This document shows positions 1 to 8,822 of a DNA stretch of 64,000 nt, one piece after another. The notes under the pieces are model-generated. The model saw nothing but the letters and a program-made list of their open reading frames with translations, searched no databases and was not told the origin of the DNA. Numbering within the stretch: position 1 is the stretch's first letter; each line of letters begins with the position of its first letter. The DNA is from Paenibacillus spongiae (GTDB lineage: Bacteria > Bacillota > Bacilli > Paenibacillales > Paenibacillaceae), in the NCBI RefSeq assembly GCF_024734895.1, contig NZ_CP091430.1, positions 2,436,501 through 2,500,500 of the forward strand, given 5' to 3'. Both the position numbers and the translations under genes were made by a program.

Positions 1-2
1 GG

Positions 3-800
3 AGCGCATTCCCGCTCGTGCGTTATTCCGAGCGGCCGGATGTGGTGGCCGTCCAGCTGTTGGAAGGGAATGTGGCCGTCTTCGTCGATACGTCGCCCAG
101 CGTCATGATTTTGCCGACGACGTACTTCGATCATGTCCAGCATGCGGAAGAAAACAGGCAAACGCCGTTCATCGGCACCTATTTGCGGTGGGTCAGGTAT
201 TTTGGGATATTGTCGTCGCTGTTCCTGCTGCCGCTCTGGTTTCTGTTTACGCTTCAACCGGAGCTCAAGCCGCCTATGCTGTCTTTCATAGGCGCGGAGA
301 AAGCGGGAAAGATACCGATGGTTGCGCAGTTTCTGCTTGCCGAGGTCGGAGTCGATCTGATGCGCATGGCGGCCGTGCACACGCCTGCGCCGCTTTCAAC
401 CGCAATGTCGCTCATCGCGGCAATCCTGATCGGGGATATCGCAGTCAAGACAGGTCTGTTCATCAACGAGGTCATCCTGTATATGGCGATTGCGGCCATC
501 GGCATGTTCGCAACGCCAAGCTATGAGCTGGGACTAGCCAATCGGATCGTTAGGCTTAGTCTTATCGTGGCCGTCGCCCTGTTCAAGGTTCCTGGCTTTA
601 TGCTGGTCACGACGCTGATTATGATTAGGCTTGCGACGGGGCGTTCCTTTAATCGTCCGTATATGTGGCCCTTTATCCCTTTCGACCTAAAGGGGATGAT
701 GGGCGTCATGATCCGCATGCCGGTGCTGTATAACAGAACGCGCCCGAACCTGCTGAAGCCGCAGCAGCGGGATAAGATGCCGAAGACCAAGGGGCGCTGA
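3..800 (+). CDS. spoVAF: SpoVAF spore germination/DPA-locus protein (5' end outside window)
   Basis: This is the C-terminal part of a GerA-type (GerKA/SpoVAF) spore protein. The frame is open from the window edge; the GTG at 18 is internal, because in-frame codons before it continue a typical SpoVAF sequence (SAFPLVRYSERPDVVAV). The conserved segment DTSPSVMILPTTYF lies near the start, and at least four hydrophobic membrane segments follow. In this family the protein sits in the inner spore membrane and, with the SpoVA channel, affects germination; this function is family knowledge. lysA follows directly, as in B. subtilis, which supports the name. The C-terminus is short and basic. No clear terminator is visible after the stop. 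Confidence 0.9.
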   Translation, partial: SAFPLVRYSERPDVVAVQLLEGNVAVFVDTSPSVMILPTTYFDHVQHAEENRQTPFIGTYLRWVRYFGILSSLFLLPLWFLFTLQPELKPPMLSFIGAEKAGKIPMVAQFLLAEVGVDLMRMAAVHTPAPLSTAMSLIAAILIGDIAVKTGLFINEVILYMAIAAIGMFATPSYELGLANRIVRLSLIVAVALFKVPGFMLVTTLIMIRLATGRSFNRPYMWPFIPFDLKGMMGVMIRMPVLYNRTRPNLLKPQQRDKMPKTKGR

Positions 801-930
801 TCGCCTGACACAAATAATGCAAATGAAATGCGAATTTATCCATTTATCCGGGCGGTCATCCTGTTGTATACTGATGTTCAATGGTGCAAACTAATCAGTG
901 GATAACATGGAGAACGACGGAGGGAATACG

Positions 931-2262
931 ATGTATTTACACGGTACCAGCAAAATTAACGCGCAAGGGCATCTGGAAATCGGCGGCTGCGATACGACCG
1001 ATTTGGCTAAACAATACGGAACGCCGCTATATATTGTGGACGAGGCGCTCGTCCGCCAGCGCGCGCGCGAATATGTAGAGTCGTTCCGGGCATCCGGCCT
1101 GAAATTCCAGGTTGCTTATGCAAGCAAGGCATTCAGCGTCATGGCTATGTGCGCCATTGCCGAGCAAGAAGATCTGTCGCTGGACGTCGTGTCCGACGGC
1201 GAGCTGTACACGGCGCTCAAAGCCGGTTTTCCGGTGCAGCGCATTCACTTCCACGGCAATAACAAGACGCCGGACGAAATCAATATGGCGCTCGATGCCA
1301 ACATTGGCTGCTTCGTCGTGGATAATTTCGTCGAGCTGCAGCTGCTGAACGCGCTGGCCGGCGATAAGGGCAAGAAGGCGAACGTGCTGCTGCGCGTGAC
1401 GCCGGGCGTCGAAGCGCATACGCACGACTATATCTCGACAGGCCAGCAGGATTCGAAGTTTGGCTTCGACCTGGCGAACGGCTCGGCCTATCGCGCGATC
1501 CAGGAGACGGACGCGCTTACGAACCTGGAGCTGCTGGGCGTTCATTCCCACATCGGTTCGCAAATTTTCGAGGTGGAAGGATTCCAGATGGCCGCGGCCA
1601 AAGTGGCGGAGTTCGCCGTACAAATTCGCAGCGAGCTGGATGTGACGTTCCGCGTCATCAACTTGGGCGGAGGTTTCGGCATCCGTTACACGGCGGAAGA
1701 TAAGCCGCTTCCGGTTGCGCAATATATTAAAGCGATCACGGATGCGATCAAAACCAACTTCTCCGAAGCCAATTATCCGCTTCCGGAAATTTGGGTTGAG
1801 CCGGGCCGCAGTATGGTCGGCGATGCCGGTACGACCTTGTACACGATCGGCACAAGCAAAGATATTCCGGGCGTCCGCAAGTACATCGCCGTCGATGGCG
1901 GTATGACGGACAACCCGCGTCCGGCGCTATATGAGTCCAAATACGAGGCGGTCATTGCAAACCGCGCGAATGCGCCAATCGAAGAAACGGTTACGGTTGC
2001 GGGCAAATGCTGCGAGAGCGGCGACAAGCTCATCATCGACTGCGAGCTGCCGAAAGCCGAGATCGGCGATCTGTTGGCTGTATTCTGCACGGGCGCGTAT
2101 AACTATGCAATGGCGAGCAACTACAACCGGATCCGCCGCCCGGCCGTCGTCTTCGTGAAGGACGGACAGTCCGATGTGGCTGTCAAGCGCGAATCGCTGG
2201 ACGACATTGTCGGCAATGATGTGATCCCCGCCCGCATGAAGCAAGCCTCGACGGCAAAATAA
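931..2262 (+). CDS. lysA: Diaminopimelate decarboxylase
   Basis: LysA makes L-lysine from meso-diaminopimelate, the last step of the lysine pathway, using PLP. The 443-aa product is of usual length. The PLP lysine is in the motif QVAYASKAF near residue 70. HSHIGSQ, the phosphate-binding GGGFGIRY, EPGRSMVGDAG and the active-site CESGD are all present, so it should be active. I start at ATG 931 because GGAGGG (919-924) lies six bases upstream; an in-frame ATG at 907 lacks a ribosome binding site. It follows spoVAF as in B. subtilis and ends in its own intrinsic terminator, so it is probably monocistronic. Confidence 0.96.
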   Translation: MYLHGTSKINAQGHLEIGGCDTTDLAKQYGTPLYIVDEALVRQRAREYVESFRASGLKFQVAYASKAFSVMAMCAIAEQEDLSLDVVSDGELYTALKAGFPVQRIHFHGNNKTPDEINMALDANIGCFVVDNFVELQLLNALAGDKGKKANVLLRVTPGVEAHTHDYISTGQQDSKFGFDLANGSAYRAIQETDALTNLELLGVHSHIGSQIFEVEGFQMAAAKVAEFAVQIRSELDVTFRVINLGGGFGIRYTAEDKPLPVAQYIKAITDAIKTNFSEANYPLPEIWVEPGRSMVGDAGTTLYTIGTSKDIPGVRKYIAVDGGMTDNPRPALYESKYEAVIANRANAPIEETVTVAGKCCESGDKLIIDCELPKAEIGDLLAVFCTGAYNYAMASNYNRIRRPAVVFVKDGQSDVAVKRESLDDIVGNDVIPARMKQASTAK

Positions 2263-2307
2263 AAAATACGAATATCCAATTGGAGGACGCACGTCCCCAG
2301 TCATGAG

Positions 2308-2358
2308 GTCCCCTGGATCGCGACGGCAGGTCGCGGTTATCCAGGGGACAAGCTTTTA
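2308..2358 (+). terminator. Intrinsic terminator of lysA
   Basis: Long hairpin: GTCCCCTGGAT (2308-2318) pairs with ATCCAGGGGAC (2339-2349), with an inner CGCGAC/GTCGCG extension, followed by a T-rich tail. Confidence 0.85.
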
Positions 2359-2374
2359 TTATGGGAAACGTTCA

Positions 2375-2383
2375 TGGTATAAT
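2375..2383 (+). promoter_or_regulatory. Extended -10 promoter of ppiB
   Basis: TGGTATAAT matches the extended -10 consensus TGnTATAAT. No good -35 is visible at the right distance. It lies 75 bp before the ppiB start and just after the lysA terminator. Confidence 0.6.
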
Positions 2384-2457
2384 GACCGTGTTTGCCTTAA
2401 GGGGCTTGAAGAAATGCAGGGCGGAACGTTAATCAAGAGCTGAGAGGATGGATTACA

Positions 2458-2889
2458 ATGGCAAAACAAGCGAATATTAAATTGGCGAACGGAGCCGAAG
2501 TGACGATCGAGCTGTTCGAGAAAGATGCGCCAAACACGGTAGCGAATTTCGAGAAGCTGGCGAATGAAGGCTTCTATAACGGTTTGACTTTCCACCGCGT
2601 TATTCCGGGCTTTGTCGCACAAGGAGGCTGCCCGCAAGGTACAGGCACGGGCGGTCCAGGCTACACGATCAATTGCGAGATCAACCCGAACAAGCATGAG
2701 CGCGGCACCTTGGCCATGGCGCACGCCGGCCGCAACACCGGGGGCAGCCAGTTCTATATCTGCTACCAGCCGCAGCCGCATCTTGACGGACAGCATACGG
2801 TGTTCGGCAAAGTGACCAAAGGCATGGAGCATATTGATGCGGTACAAGGACGCGACAAGATGGAGAAAGTCGAAGTTGTCGAGGTTTAG
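2458..2889 (+). CDS. ppiB: Peptidyl-prolyl cis-trans isomerase, cyclophilin type
   Basis: A cytoplasmic single-domain cyclophilin of 143 aa that speeds proline isomerisation during folding. The family signature is seen in [13 protein letters not shown] (residues about 48-60) with the catalytic Arg, followed by [14 protein letters not shown] and the [12 protein letters not shown] stretch. No signal peptide is present. The ATG at 2458 has GAGAGGATGG upstream. The gene is flanked by its own promoter and a strong terminator, so it is probably a monocistronic unit. In B. subtilis ppiB also lies between lysA and the rib operon. Confidence 0.95.
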   Translation: MAKQANIKLANGAEVTIELFEKDAPNTVANFEKLANEGFYNGLTFHRVIPGFVAQGGCPQGTGTGGPGYTINCEINPNKHERGTLAMAHAGRNTGGSQFYICYQPQPHLDGQHTVFGKVTKGMEHIDAVQGRDKMEKVEVVEV

Positions 2890-2916
2890 ACCGTAGAAGG
2901 TTAACCGCTCATAGAG

Positions 2917-2960
2917 ATAGCCCGCGCTGGCGAAGATCCGGCGCGGGCTATTTGTGTTTT
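2917..2960 (+). terminator. Intrinsic terminator of ppiB
   Basis: ATAGCCCGCGCTGG (2917-2930) pairs with CCGGCGCGGGCTAT (2938-2951), followed by TTGTGTTTT. Confidence 0.9.
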
Positions 2961-3035
2961 AACCGGAATGGGTTCGTTGTAATGCATGTCTGGCGAGCCG
3001 GGCATGCTTCTTATTTCGATGGTTTTGAAAATAAG

Positions 3036-3064
3036 TTGCAATTTTCATGGCAGAGTGGTAACAT
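3036..3064 (+). promoter_or_regulatory. Sigma-A promoter of the rib operon
   Basis: TTGCAA (3036-3041), a 17-bp spacer, and TAACAT (3059-3064) preceded by TGG (extended -10). Transcription would begin near 3071, just before the riboswitch. Confidence 0.6.
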
Positions 3065-3086
3065 TTTTTCAAAGTATCAGCAGCTT

Positions 3087-3289
3087 TCCTTCGGGGTCGG
3101 GTGAAATTCCCAACCGGCGGTGATCAAGGGCGACGGTCCGCTGCATGTCGACAGACATGCGCAGCCTTCGCATTTGTCAGTCCGTGACCCGGGCCGCATC
3201 AGCCATTCGCCATAAAGGCATTGGTTCGTGCGGAACGGTGGACCTGGTGAAAATCCGGGACCGACAGTATAGTCTGGATGGGAGAAGGA
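3087..3289 (+). promoter_or_regulatory. FMN riboswitch (RFN element)
   Basis: This leader RNA binds flavin mononucleotide. The conserved blocks are easy to see: CTTCGGGGTCGGGTGAAATT, CCAACCGGCGGT, AGTCCGTGACCCG, GGTGGACCTGGTGAAAATCC and GGGACCGACAGTATAGTC. The closing helix P1 is TCCTTC (3087-3092) with GAAGGA (3284-3289). One variable arm is extended by a GCATGTC/GACATGC hairpin near 3143-3160. A terminator before ribD (3392-3430) forms the expression platform, so high FMN should stop transcription of ribD-ribE-ribBA-ribH. Confidence 0.96.
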
Positions 3290-3391
3290 GACGGCTATTG
3301 TACATCATTTTTACGTTCTGCTCGCTTTGTTCATTTTTTCACAAAGCTTGGGCGGTTTGTTTGAATGCGTCTTTAGTCATTCCCTGACATC

Positions 3392-3430
3392 ATCACCCCG
3401 TCGGCATTTTGCGGCAAGGGGTGATTTTTT
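3392..3430 (+). terminator. Riboswitch-controlled terminator before ribD
   Basis: ATCACCCC (3392-3399) pairs with GGGGTGAT (3418-3425), followed by a T run. It is placed 100 nt after the FMN aptamer and 16 nt before ribD, as expected for a transcription attenuator. Confidence 0.88.
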
Positions 3431-3445
3431 ATTTCCTTGGAAGTG

Positions 3446-4561
3446 ATGAACGACGCTTATTATATGCGTTTAGCCTTAGATATGGCATCCAAAGCAAAGG
3501 GACAGACCGAGATTAATCCGGTTGTCGGATGCGTAGTCGTCAAGGAAGGGCGAATCGTCGGGCTGGGCGCCCATCTGAAGCGCGGTGAAGGGCATGCGGA
3601 GGTCCATGCGCTGCAGATGGCCGGACGCGAAGCGGAGGGCGCGACGGTTTATGTCACGCTTGAGCCCTGCAGCCATTACGGGCGCACGCCCCCGTGCTGC
3701 GAGCGAATCATCGAGGCCAAGGCTTCGCGTGTCGTGGTGGCCTGTCTCGATCCGAATCCGAAGGTCGCCGGCCGCGGGGTTGCGCGTCTGCGGGAGTCCG
3801 GCATTGAGGTTGGCGTAGGGCTCCTGGAGAAGGAATCGCTGGCGATGAATGAAGCGTTCAACAAATATATTACGACAGGCCTGCCGTTCATAACGCTGAA
3901 GACGGCCATGACGCTGGACGGGAAGATCGCCGCCAAGACCGGAGACAGCCGCTATGTCAGCGGTTCTGAAGCAAGGGAGCGGGTCCATACGATGCGTCAC
4001 CAGCATAGCGGCATTATGATCGGCGTCGAAACGGCGCTCGCGGATAACCCGGAGCTGACGACAAGATTATCGGTGCCCGGCCTGCATCCCGTACGCATTG
4101 TCGTCGACTCCCAGCTTCGTCTTCCTCCGGATTCGCGCTTGCTGCTGGACGCATCCGCGCCGGTTATACTGCTGACGACAGAAGGAGCTTCCCAAGACAA
4201 GCGCGCCGCTCTGGAAGCCAAGGGCGCAAGCGTCATTGCATGCGGGCCGGGTCCACGGGTAGACTTGGCCTACGGAATGAAGAAGCTCGGCGAGCGCGAA
4301 CTCGGCTCGGTATTGCTTGAAGGCGGCGGAAGGCTTAACGGGTCCATGCTGGAGCTCGGGTTGGTCGACAAGATTGTGCTGTTCATTGCGCCGAAGCTCA
4401 TTGGCGGTCAATCTCCCGAAGCGTTCACATTCGGCGGATTCGATCGGATGGCTGATGCGGTGCCGCTTAGGCATATGACGACCGAGCAAATCGGCGATGA
4501 CCTATGCGTAAGCGGCTATCCCGTTTATGCGACCGTGCAGACGGAGCAAACCGGCGGCTAG
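3446..4561 (+). CDS. ribD: Bifunctional riboflavin deaminase/reductase RibD
   Basis: RibD carries out the second and third steps of riboflavin synthesis: deamination of the pyrimidine, then NADPH-dependent reduction of the ribosyl group. The N-terminal deaminase shows the zinc site HAEVHAL (about residues 50-56) and PCSHYGRTPPC. The C-terminal reductase begins at FITLKTAMTLDGKIAAKTGDS. Length (371 aa) is normal. The start is uncertain: ATG 3446 gives the usual N-terminus, but GGAAG is only two bases before it; TTG 3437 is in frame too. It is the first gene after the FMN riboswitch terminator. Confidence 0.95.
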   Translation: MNDAYYMRLALDMASKAKGQTEINPVVGCVVVKEGRIVGLGAHLKRGEGHAEVHALQMAGREAEGATVYVTLEPCSHYGRTPPCCERIIEAKASRVVVACLDPNPKVAGRGVARLRESGIEVGVGLLEKESLAMNEAFNKYITTGLPFITLKTAMTLDGKIAAKTGDSRYVSGSEARERVHTMRHQHSGIMIGVETALADNPELTTRLSVPGLHPVRIVVDSQLRLPPDSRLLLDASAPVILLTTEGASQDKRAALEAKGASVIACGPGPRVDLAYGMKKLGERELGSVLLEGGGRLNGSMLELGLVDKIVLFIAPKLIGGQSPEAFTFGGFDRMADAVPLRHMTTEQIGDDLCVSGYPVYATVQTEQTGG

Positions 4562-4600
4562 TCCTGCGGCAAGATACAGGCAGTAAGGAGGGAATCATCG

Positions 4601-5308
4601 TTGTTCACAGGTTTAATCGAGGAAATCGGAACGTTGAAGCGCGTTTATAAACAAGGCGAGGCGATGATGCTGACAATCGGGGCATCCCGCATTCTGTCCG
4701 ATGTGATGATCGGGGACAGCATCTCGGTTAACGGGGTCTGCCTAACCGTCACGGAATATAATGCGGCCTCATTCACCGTCGACGTTATGCCGCAGACGTT
4801 CCGGCATACGAATTTGAAAGATATCCGATCCGGCGAGAAGGTCAATCTGGAGCGGGCGATGAAGGCGGGCGGAAGGTTTGGCGGCCATATCGTGCAGGGG
4901 CATGTCGACGGAACGGGAATTGTCGAATCGCGGACGGCGGATGCCAATGCGGTCGTATTCACCATTCGCCCGCAAGATTCGGGGCTCATGCGATATATCA
5001 TTTCACAGGGCTCCGTTACGATTGATGGAATTAGCTTGACCGTTACGGAATGCCATGAAACGGGCTTCTCGATCTCGATCATTCCGCATACGCTGCGCGA
5101 GACTGTGCTGCAAGAGAAGCAGACGGGGAGCGTCGTTAATATCGAGTGCGACCTGCTCGGCAAGTATGTTGACCATCTGCTGCATTATAAGGGTGCAGGT
5201 CCGCGCAGCAGCGGCGGAGATTCCGCCGGCGCCGCGGGTGCAGGCGGCGTCAGCAGCACGGGCAAAGGGCTGACAGCCGAATTCTTGGCAGAGAACGGTT
5301 TTCTATAA
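4601..5308 (+). CDS. ribE: Riboflavin synthase, alpha subunit
   Basis: RibE dismutates two 6,7-dimethyl-8-ribityllumazine molecules into riboflavin. The start is a TTG with AAGGAGGG (4585-4592) eight bases upstream, giving the family N-terminus MFTGLIEEIG. Two lumazine-binding barrels follow (about residues 1-97 and 98-195); the first has NGVCLTV and FRHTNL, the second DGISLTV and HTLRET. The last 40 residues are a Gly/Ser/Ala-rich extension beyond the usual 195-200 aa core, with no domain I recognise. Second gene of the riboflavin operon. Confidence 0.95.
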   Translation: MFTGLIEEIGTLKRVYKQGEAMMLTIGASRILSDVMIGDSISVNGVCLTVTEYNAASFTVDVMPQTFRHTNLKDIRSGEKVNLERAMKAGGRFGGHIVQGHVDGTGIVESRTADANAVVFTIRPQDSGLMRYIISQGSVTIDGISLTVTECHETGFSISIIPHTLRETVLQEKQTGSVVNIECDLLGKYVDHLLHYKGAGPRSSGGDSAGAAGAGGVSSTGKGLTAEFLAENGFL

Positions 5309-5345
5309 GCAAGTCAACCAGGTTGTACGATAAGGAGGGGATATC

Positions 5346-6593
5346 ATGAACCACCAAGGACAGGAAGACGAATCAGTTAACCAGCTTGGACGCGAATTCG
5401 ACGCGATCGAGGACGCCATCTACGATCTGATGCTTGGCAAGCCGGTTATCGTGGTCGATGATGAAGATCGAGAAAATGAAGGCGATTTGATCGCATTAGC
5501 CGATAAAGCAACACCGGATGTCATCAATTTCATGATTACGGAAGCCAGAGGTCTGGTGTGCGTTCCGATTACGAAGGAGAGAGCGGAGGAGCTCGATCTG
5601 CCGCAGATGGTCGCGCGCAATACGGACTATCATGGAACAGCCTTTACCATCTCGGTGGACCATATCTCGACGACGACCGGCATCAGCGCATACGAGCGCT
5701 CCCAGACGGTGAAGGCGCTGATCGATCCGACGACCAAGGCGGAAGACTTCCGCCGTCCCGGACATATCTTCCCGCTGGTCGCGAAGAAAGGCGGCGTGCT
5801 CCGTCGGGCGGGCCATACGGAGGCTGCTATTGACCTGGCGCGCATGTGCGGCTCCAAGCCGGCTGCGGTCATCTGCGAAATTATTAAAGAGGACGGCTCG
5901 ATGGCGCGTCTGCCGGATCTGATCCAATTCAAGAAGCGTCATGGGCTGAAGCTGATCTCCATCCGCGATATGATCCATTACCGCAATGAGAAGGAACAGC
6001 TCGTCGAACGCGCGGTGGATGTGAAGATGCCGACCGACTTCGGCATGTTCCGGGCCGTCGCCTATACGAACGAGGTGGACAACAAGGAGCATGTCGCCCT
6101 TGTCAAGGGAGAGATCAATCCCGATCAGCCCGTTCTCGTCCGCGTTCACTCTGAATGTCTGACAGGCGACGTGTTTCATTCCAACCGCTGCGACTGCGGA
6201 CCGCAGCTGGCTGCGGCTCTCAAGCAGATCGAAGAGGCGGGCAGCGGGGTACTGCTGTATATGAGGCAGGAAGGACGGGGGATCGGACTGATCAACAAGC
6301 TGAAGGCATATGAGCTGCAGGAGCAGGGATTCGACACGGTCGACGCGAATATTAAATTAGGCTTTGCGCCCGATTTGCGCGATTACGGCATCGGCGCCCA
6401 AATCTTGAAGGACCTTGGCGTACGCAAGATGAAGCTAATGACCAACAATCCGCGCAAAATCCGCGGGCTGGAAGGGTACGGCATCGAGGTTGTCGAACGC
6501 GTGCCGATTCAGATGGAAGCGAATGAGAGTAATACCAATTATTTGCGCACGAAGAAGGCAAAACTCGGCCATATGCTTGAATTCGAGATTTAA
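5346..6593 (+). CDS. ribBA: Bifunctional DHBP synthase / GTP cyclohydrolase II
   Basis: Supplies both precursors of riboflavin. The N-terminal RibB half (about residues 10-215) makes 3,4-dihydroxy-2-butanone 4-phosphate and shows [11 protein letters not shown] and the [10 protein letters not shown] segment. The C-terminal RibA half opens the GTP ring; it shows zinc ligands in [20 protein letters not shown] and the catalytic RQEGRGIGL. The ATG has AAGGAGGGG just upstream. The 415-aa length fits the fused Gram-positive form. Third gene of the operon; a 199-bp gap with a possible long hairpin separates it from ribH. Confidence 0.96.
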   Translation: MNHQGQEDESVNQLGREFDAIEDAIYDLMLGKPVIVVDDEDRENEGDLIALADKATPDVINFMITEARGLVCVPITKERAEELDLPQMVARNTDYHGTAFTISVDHISTTTGISAYERSQTVKALIDPTTKAEDFRRPGHIFPLVAKKGGVLRRAGHTEAAIDLARMCGSKPAAVICEIIKEDGSMARLPDLIQFKKRHGLKLISIRDMIHYRNEKEQLVERAVDVKMPTDFGMFRAVAYTNEVDNKEHVALVKGEINPDQPVLVRVHSECLTGDVFHSNRCDCGPQLAAALKQIEEAGSGVLLYMRQEGRGIGLINKLKAYELQEQGFDTVDANIKLGFAPDLRDYGIGAQILKDLGVRKMKLMTNNPRKIRGLEGYGIEVVERVPIQMEANESNTNYLRTKKAKLGHMLEFEI

Positions 6594-6631
6594 TTATGTT
6601 ATTAATGAAACTCGGCAGTAACTAAGACTAG

Positions 6632-6733
6632 TGAACGAAGGAATAGAGCACATAACACTTCGCAGGCAGAATGTACTTTCGATCGCTCCAGAATCATTCT
6701 CCCTGTCCGCTCGTTGTACCTTTCTTTCGTTCA
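6632..6733 (+). other. ribBA-ribH intergenic region with long-range inverted repeat
   Basis: TGAACGAAGGAA (6632-6643) is nearly complementary to TTTCTTTCGTTCA (6721-6733), enclosing about 77 nt. There is no T run after it and I see no ORF with a ribosome binding site. It could be an RNA fold in the rib mRNA; its function is unknown. Confidence 0.35.
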
Positions 6734-6792
6734 TTCCATAATCATGTACAATATGCTTGACCTATAAAAACAACTTATGGAGGAATATAAAT

Positions 6793-7263
6793 ATGCCGCA
6801 TGTATATGAAGGACACTTAATTTCGCAAGGGCAGCGTTACGGAATCGTAGTCGGACGTTTCAATGAGTTTATTTCGAGCAAGCTGCTCGGCGGTGCGCTG
6901 GACGCCCTGAAGCGTCACGGCGCCGCCGACTCCGATGTTCACGTTGCCTGGGTTCCGGGCGCTTTCGAAATTCCGCTAATCGCGCAAAAGATGGCGGAGA
7001 GCGGCAAATACGACGCAGTCATTACGCTCGGAGCCGTCATTCGCGGATCAACGCCTCATTTCGATTACGTCTGCAGCGAAGCAGCCAAGGGGGTTGCGGC
7101 GGTTAATCTGAAGACGGGCATTCCAACCATCTTCGGCGTGCTGACGACCGATTCGATCGAGCAGGCTGTTGAACGCGCCGGTACGAAAGCGGGCAATAAG
7201 GGCTGGGAAGCGGCTGTAACGGCAATTGAAATGGTTAACTTGACCAAGGCGCTGCAAGAATAG
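6793..7263 (+). CDS. ribH: 6,7-dimethyl-8-ribityllumazine synthase
   Basis: RibH condenses the RibB product with the ribitylaminopyrimidine to make lumazine, the substrate of RibE; family members form 60-mer icosahedral shells. The 156-aa product has [12 protein letters not shown] near the N-terminus, the substrate loop [10 protein letters not shown], and [15 protein letters not shown] with the catalytic His. I start at ATG 6793, which has GGAGG (6779-6783); an in-frame ATG at 6757 has no ribosome binding site. Last gene of the rib operon. No ribT-like gene follows. Confidence 0.96.
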   Translation: MPHVYEGHLISQGQRYGIVVGRFNEFISSKLLGGALDALKRHGAADSDVHVAWVPGAFEIPLIAQKMAESGKYDAVITLGAVIRGSTPHFDYVCSEAAKGVAAVNLKTGIPTIFGVLTTDSIEQAVERAGTKAGNKGWEAAVTAIEMVNLTKALQE

Positions 7264-7312
7264 ATCGCAGCCTTGGCAAGTTATGATTAAACAAGCATAG
7301 GAGGACCGCACC

Positions 7313-8095
7313 ATGACGGTGACGTACAAACTGGAATCGTTCGAAGGTCCGCTTGACCTGCTTCTTCACCTGATCGATAAGGCGGAGATTGACATTCACG
7401 AAGTGTCCATCAGCGAGATTACCGACCAGTACATGGACTACTTGAATGCGATGCAGGAGCTGGAGCTCGAAGTGACCAGCGAGTTTCTCGTCATGGCGGC
7501 CACACTGCTGTCCATAAAGAGCAAGCAGCTGCTGCCGAAGATGCCGGTCATCGAGGACGAATACGACGATATGTGGGAAGACGACGGTCTCGACCCGCGC
7601 GACGAGCTGATCGCCAAGCTGATCGAATACCGGAAGTACAAGCAGATCGCCGAGCAGCTTCGGGATAAAGAATTCGAGCGCAGCCTCGTGTTTACGAAGG
7701 AAGCGGAGGATCTGACCCCTTACATGGGCGTCATTCAAGAAAATCCGGTCAAGGGGCTGCATGTGGACGATCTCATCCGGGCGTTTCAGAAAGCGATGCG
7801 CAAAGCTTCGCGTCGTAATATCGTGGCGACCGTGCATCGAGACGAAATATCGGTGAAGGATCGGATTCGGGATATCGTCGGGGTGCTGCGCGAGTTTGAA
7901 ACGGTCCGCTTCTCGAAGCTAATCCGCACCGAGATGAGCCGGCATGAGGTCGTGGTCACGTTCCTCGCGCTGCTGGAGCTGATGAAGATGAAGCATATTC
8001 GCTGTTTTCAGCATCAATTATTCGACGATATCGTAATTCATTGGAGAGGGGAAGCGGCGGAAAGTGGAATTCTCGAAGTTGAAGACAGTTATTGA
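7313..8095 (+). CDS. scpA: Segregation and condensation protein A (kleisin)
   Basis: ScpA is the kleisin subunit that bridges SMC heads in the bacterial condensin and helps chromosome compaction and segregation. The 260-aa protein begins with the typical MTVTYKLESFEGPLDLLLHL; an acidic central stretch (near residues 80-100) separates the N- and C-terminal winged-helix parts. The ATG has GGAGG ten bases upstream. It overlaps scpB by 32 bp, consistent with the known ScpA-ScpB complex. Confidence 0.95.
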   Translation: MTVTYKLESFEGPLDLLLHLIDKAEIDIHEVSISEITDQYMDYLNAMQELELEVTSEFLVMAATLLSIKSKQLLPKMPVIEDEYDDMWEDDGLDPRDELIAKLIEYRKYKQIAEQLRDKEFERSLVFTKEAEDLTPYMGVIQENPVKGLHVDDLIRAFQKAMRKASRRNIVATVHRDEISVKDRIRDIVGVLREFETVRFSKLIRTEMSRHEVVVTFLALLELMKMKHIRCFQHQLFDDIVIHWRGEAAESGILEVEDSY

Positions 8096-8735
8096 AGGCT
8101 TGCTGTTCATGGCAGGTGATGAAGGCTTGAACGCCAAGCAGCTGGCCGATATTCTACAGCTGGATGCCGCTGTCGCCGCGGATATCGCCAAAGATTTGAT
8201 GCGGGAGCTGAAACGGAAGAATCGCGGCATTCAGGTGGCGCTGGTGGCAGGCTCATTCCGATTGACGACGAACCCGGAGCATTCGCCTTATTTCGAACGG
8301 ATGGCCTATACGCCAACCCGGTCGAGCTTATCCCAGGCGGCATTAGAGACGCTGTCCATCGTAGCATACCGGCAGCCCATTACGCGAGTCGATATCGAAG
8401 AAATTCGCGGAGTCAAGAGCGACCGCGCCATTCATTCGCTTGTGATTAAAGATCTAATCGAAGAGGTGGGCCGCGCGGAAGCGATCGGCAGGCCGATTCT
8501 ATACGGCACGACGAAGTCGTTTCTGGATTATTTCGGCCTTGCCGGGCTTGACGCGCTGCCGGAGCCGACGGCGGTAGACGACGATTCGCTCGATGAACAG
8601 ACGCAGATGCTGTTCGAGAAGCTGGAGAACCGTCAAATTACGATGGACGAGATGCCCGTCGAGGCGGAGGACGACGGCGACGTAATCATCGATGAACGTG
8701 TCATTGAAGAGGCGCCTGGCAGCGAAAGCCGGTAA
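8064..8735 (+). CDS. scpB: Segregation and condensation protein B
   Basis: ScpB is the dimeric winged-helix partner of ScpA in the SMC complex. The GTG start at 8064 gives the expected N-terminus MEFSKLKTVIEGLLFMAGDEG; the family motif AALETLSIVAYRQPITRVDIEEIRG is cut here to its core TLSIVAYRQPITR (about residues 96-108). The C-terminal 40 residues are strongly acidic, as often seen in ScpB. The start lies inside scpA (32-bp overlap), so the two are probably translationally coupled. Length is 223 aa. Confidence 0.94.
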   Translation: MEFSKLKTVIEGLLFMAGDEGLNAKQLADILQLDAAVAADIAKDLMRELKRKNRGIQVALVAGSFRLTTNPEHSPYFERMAYTPTRSSLSQAALETLSIVAYRQPITRVDIEEIRGVKSDRAIHSLVIKDLIEEVGRAEAIGRPILYGTTKSFLDYFGLAGLDALPEPTAVDDDSLDEQTQMLFEKLENRQITMDEMPVEAEDDGDVIIDERVIEEAPGSESR

Positions 8736-8822
8736 GCGCGAATGCATGCGTCAATGCATGAGATCTGTACCTAAGGTCATACTATATCCGACCATAAACA
8801 GGGAAATGGGGGAATGAGGCCC

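Noticed and set aside
3145-3387. 80-codon ORF in the rib leader
   Set aside because: It lies within the FMN riboswitch and its linker; its sequence is explained by the RNA element and it has no ribosome binding site.
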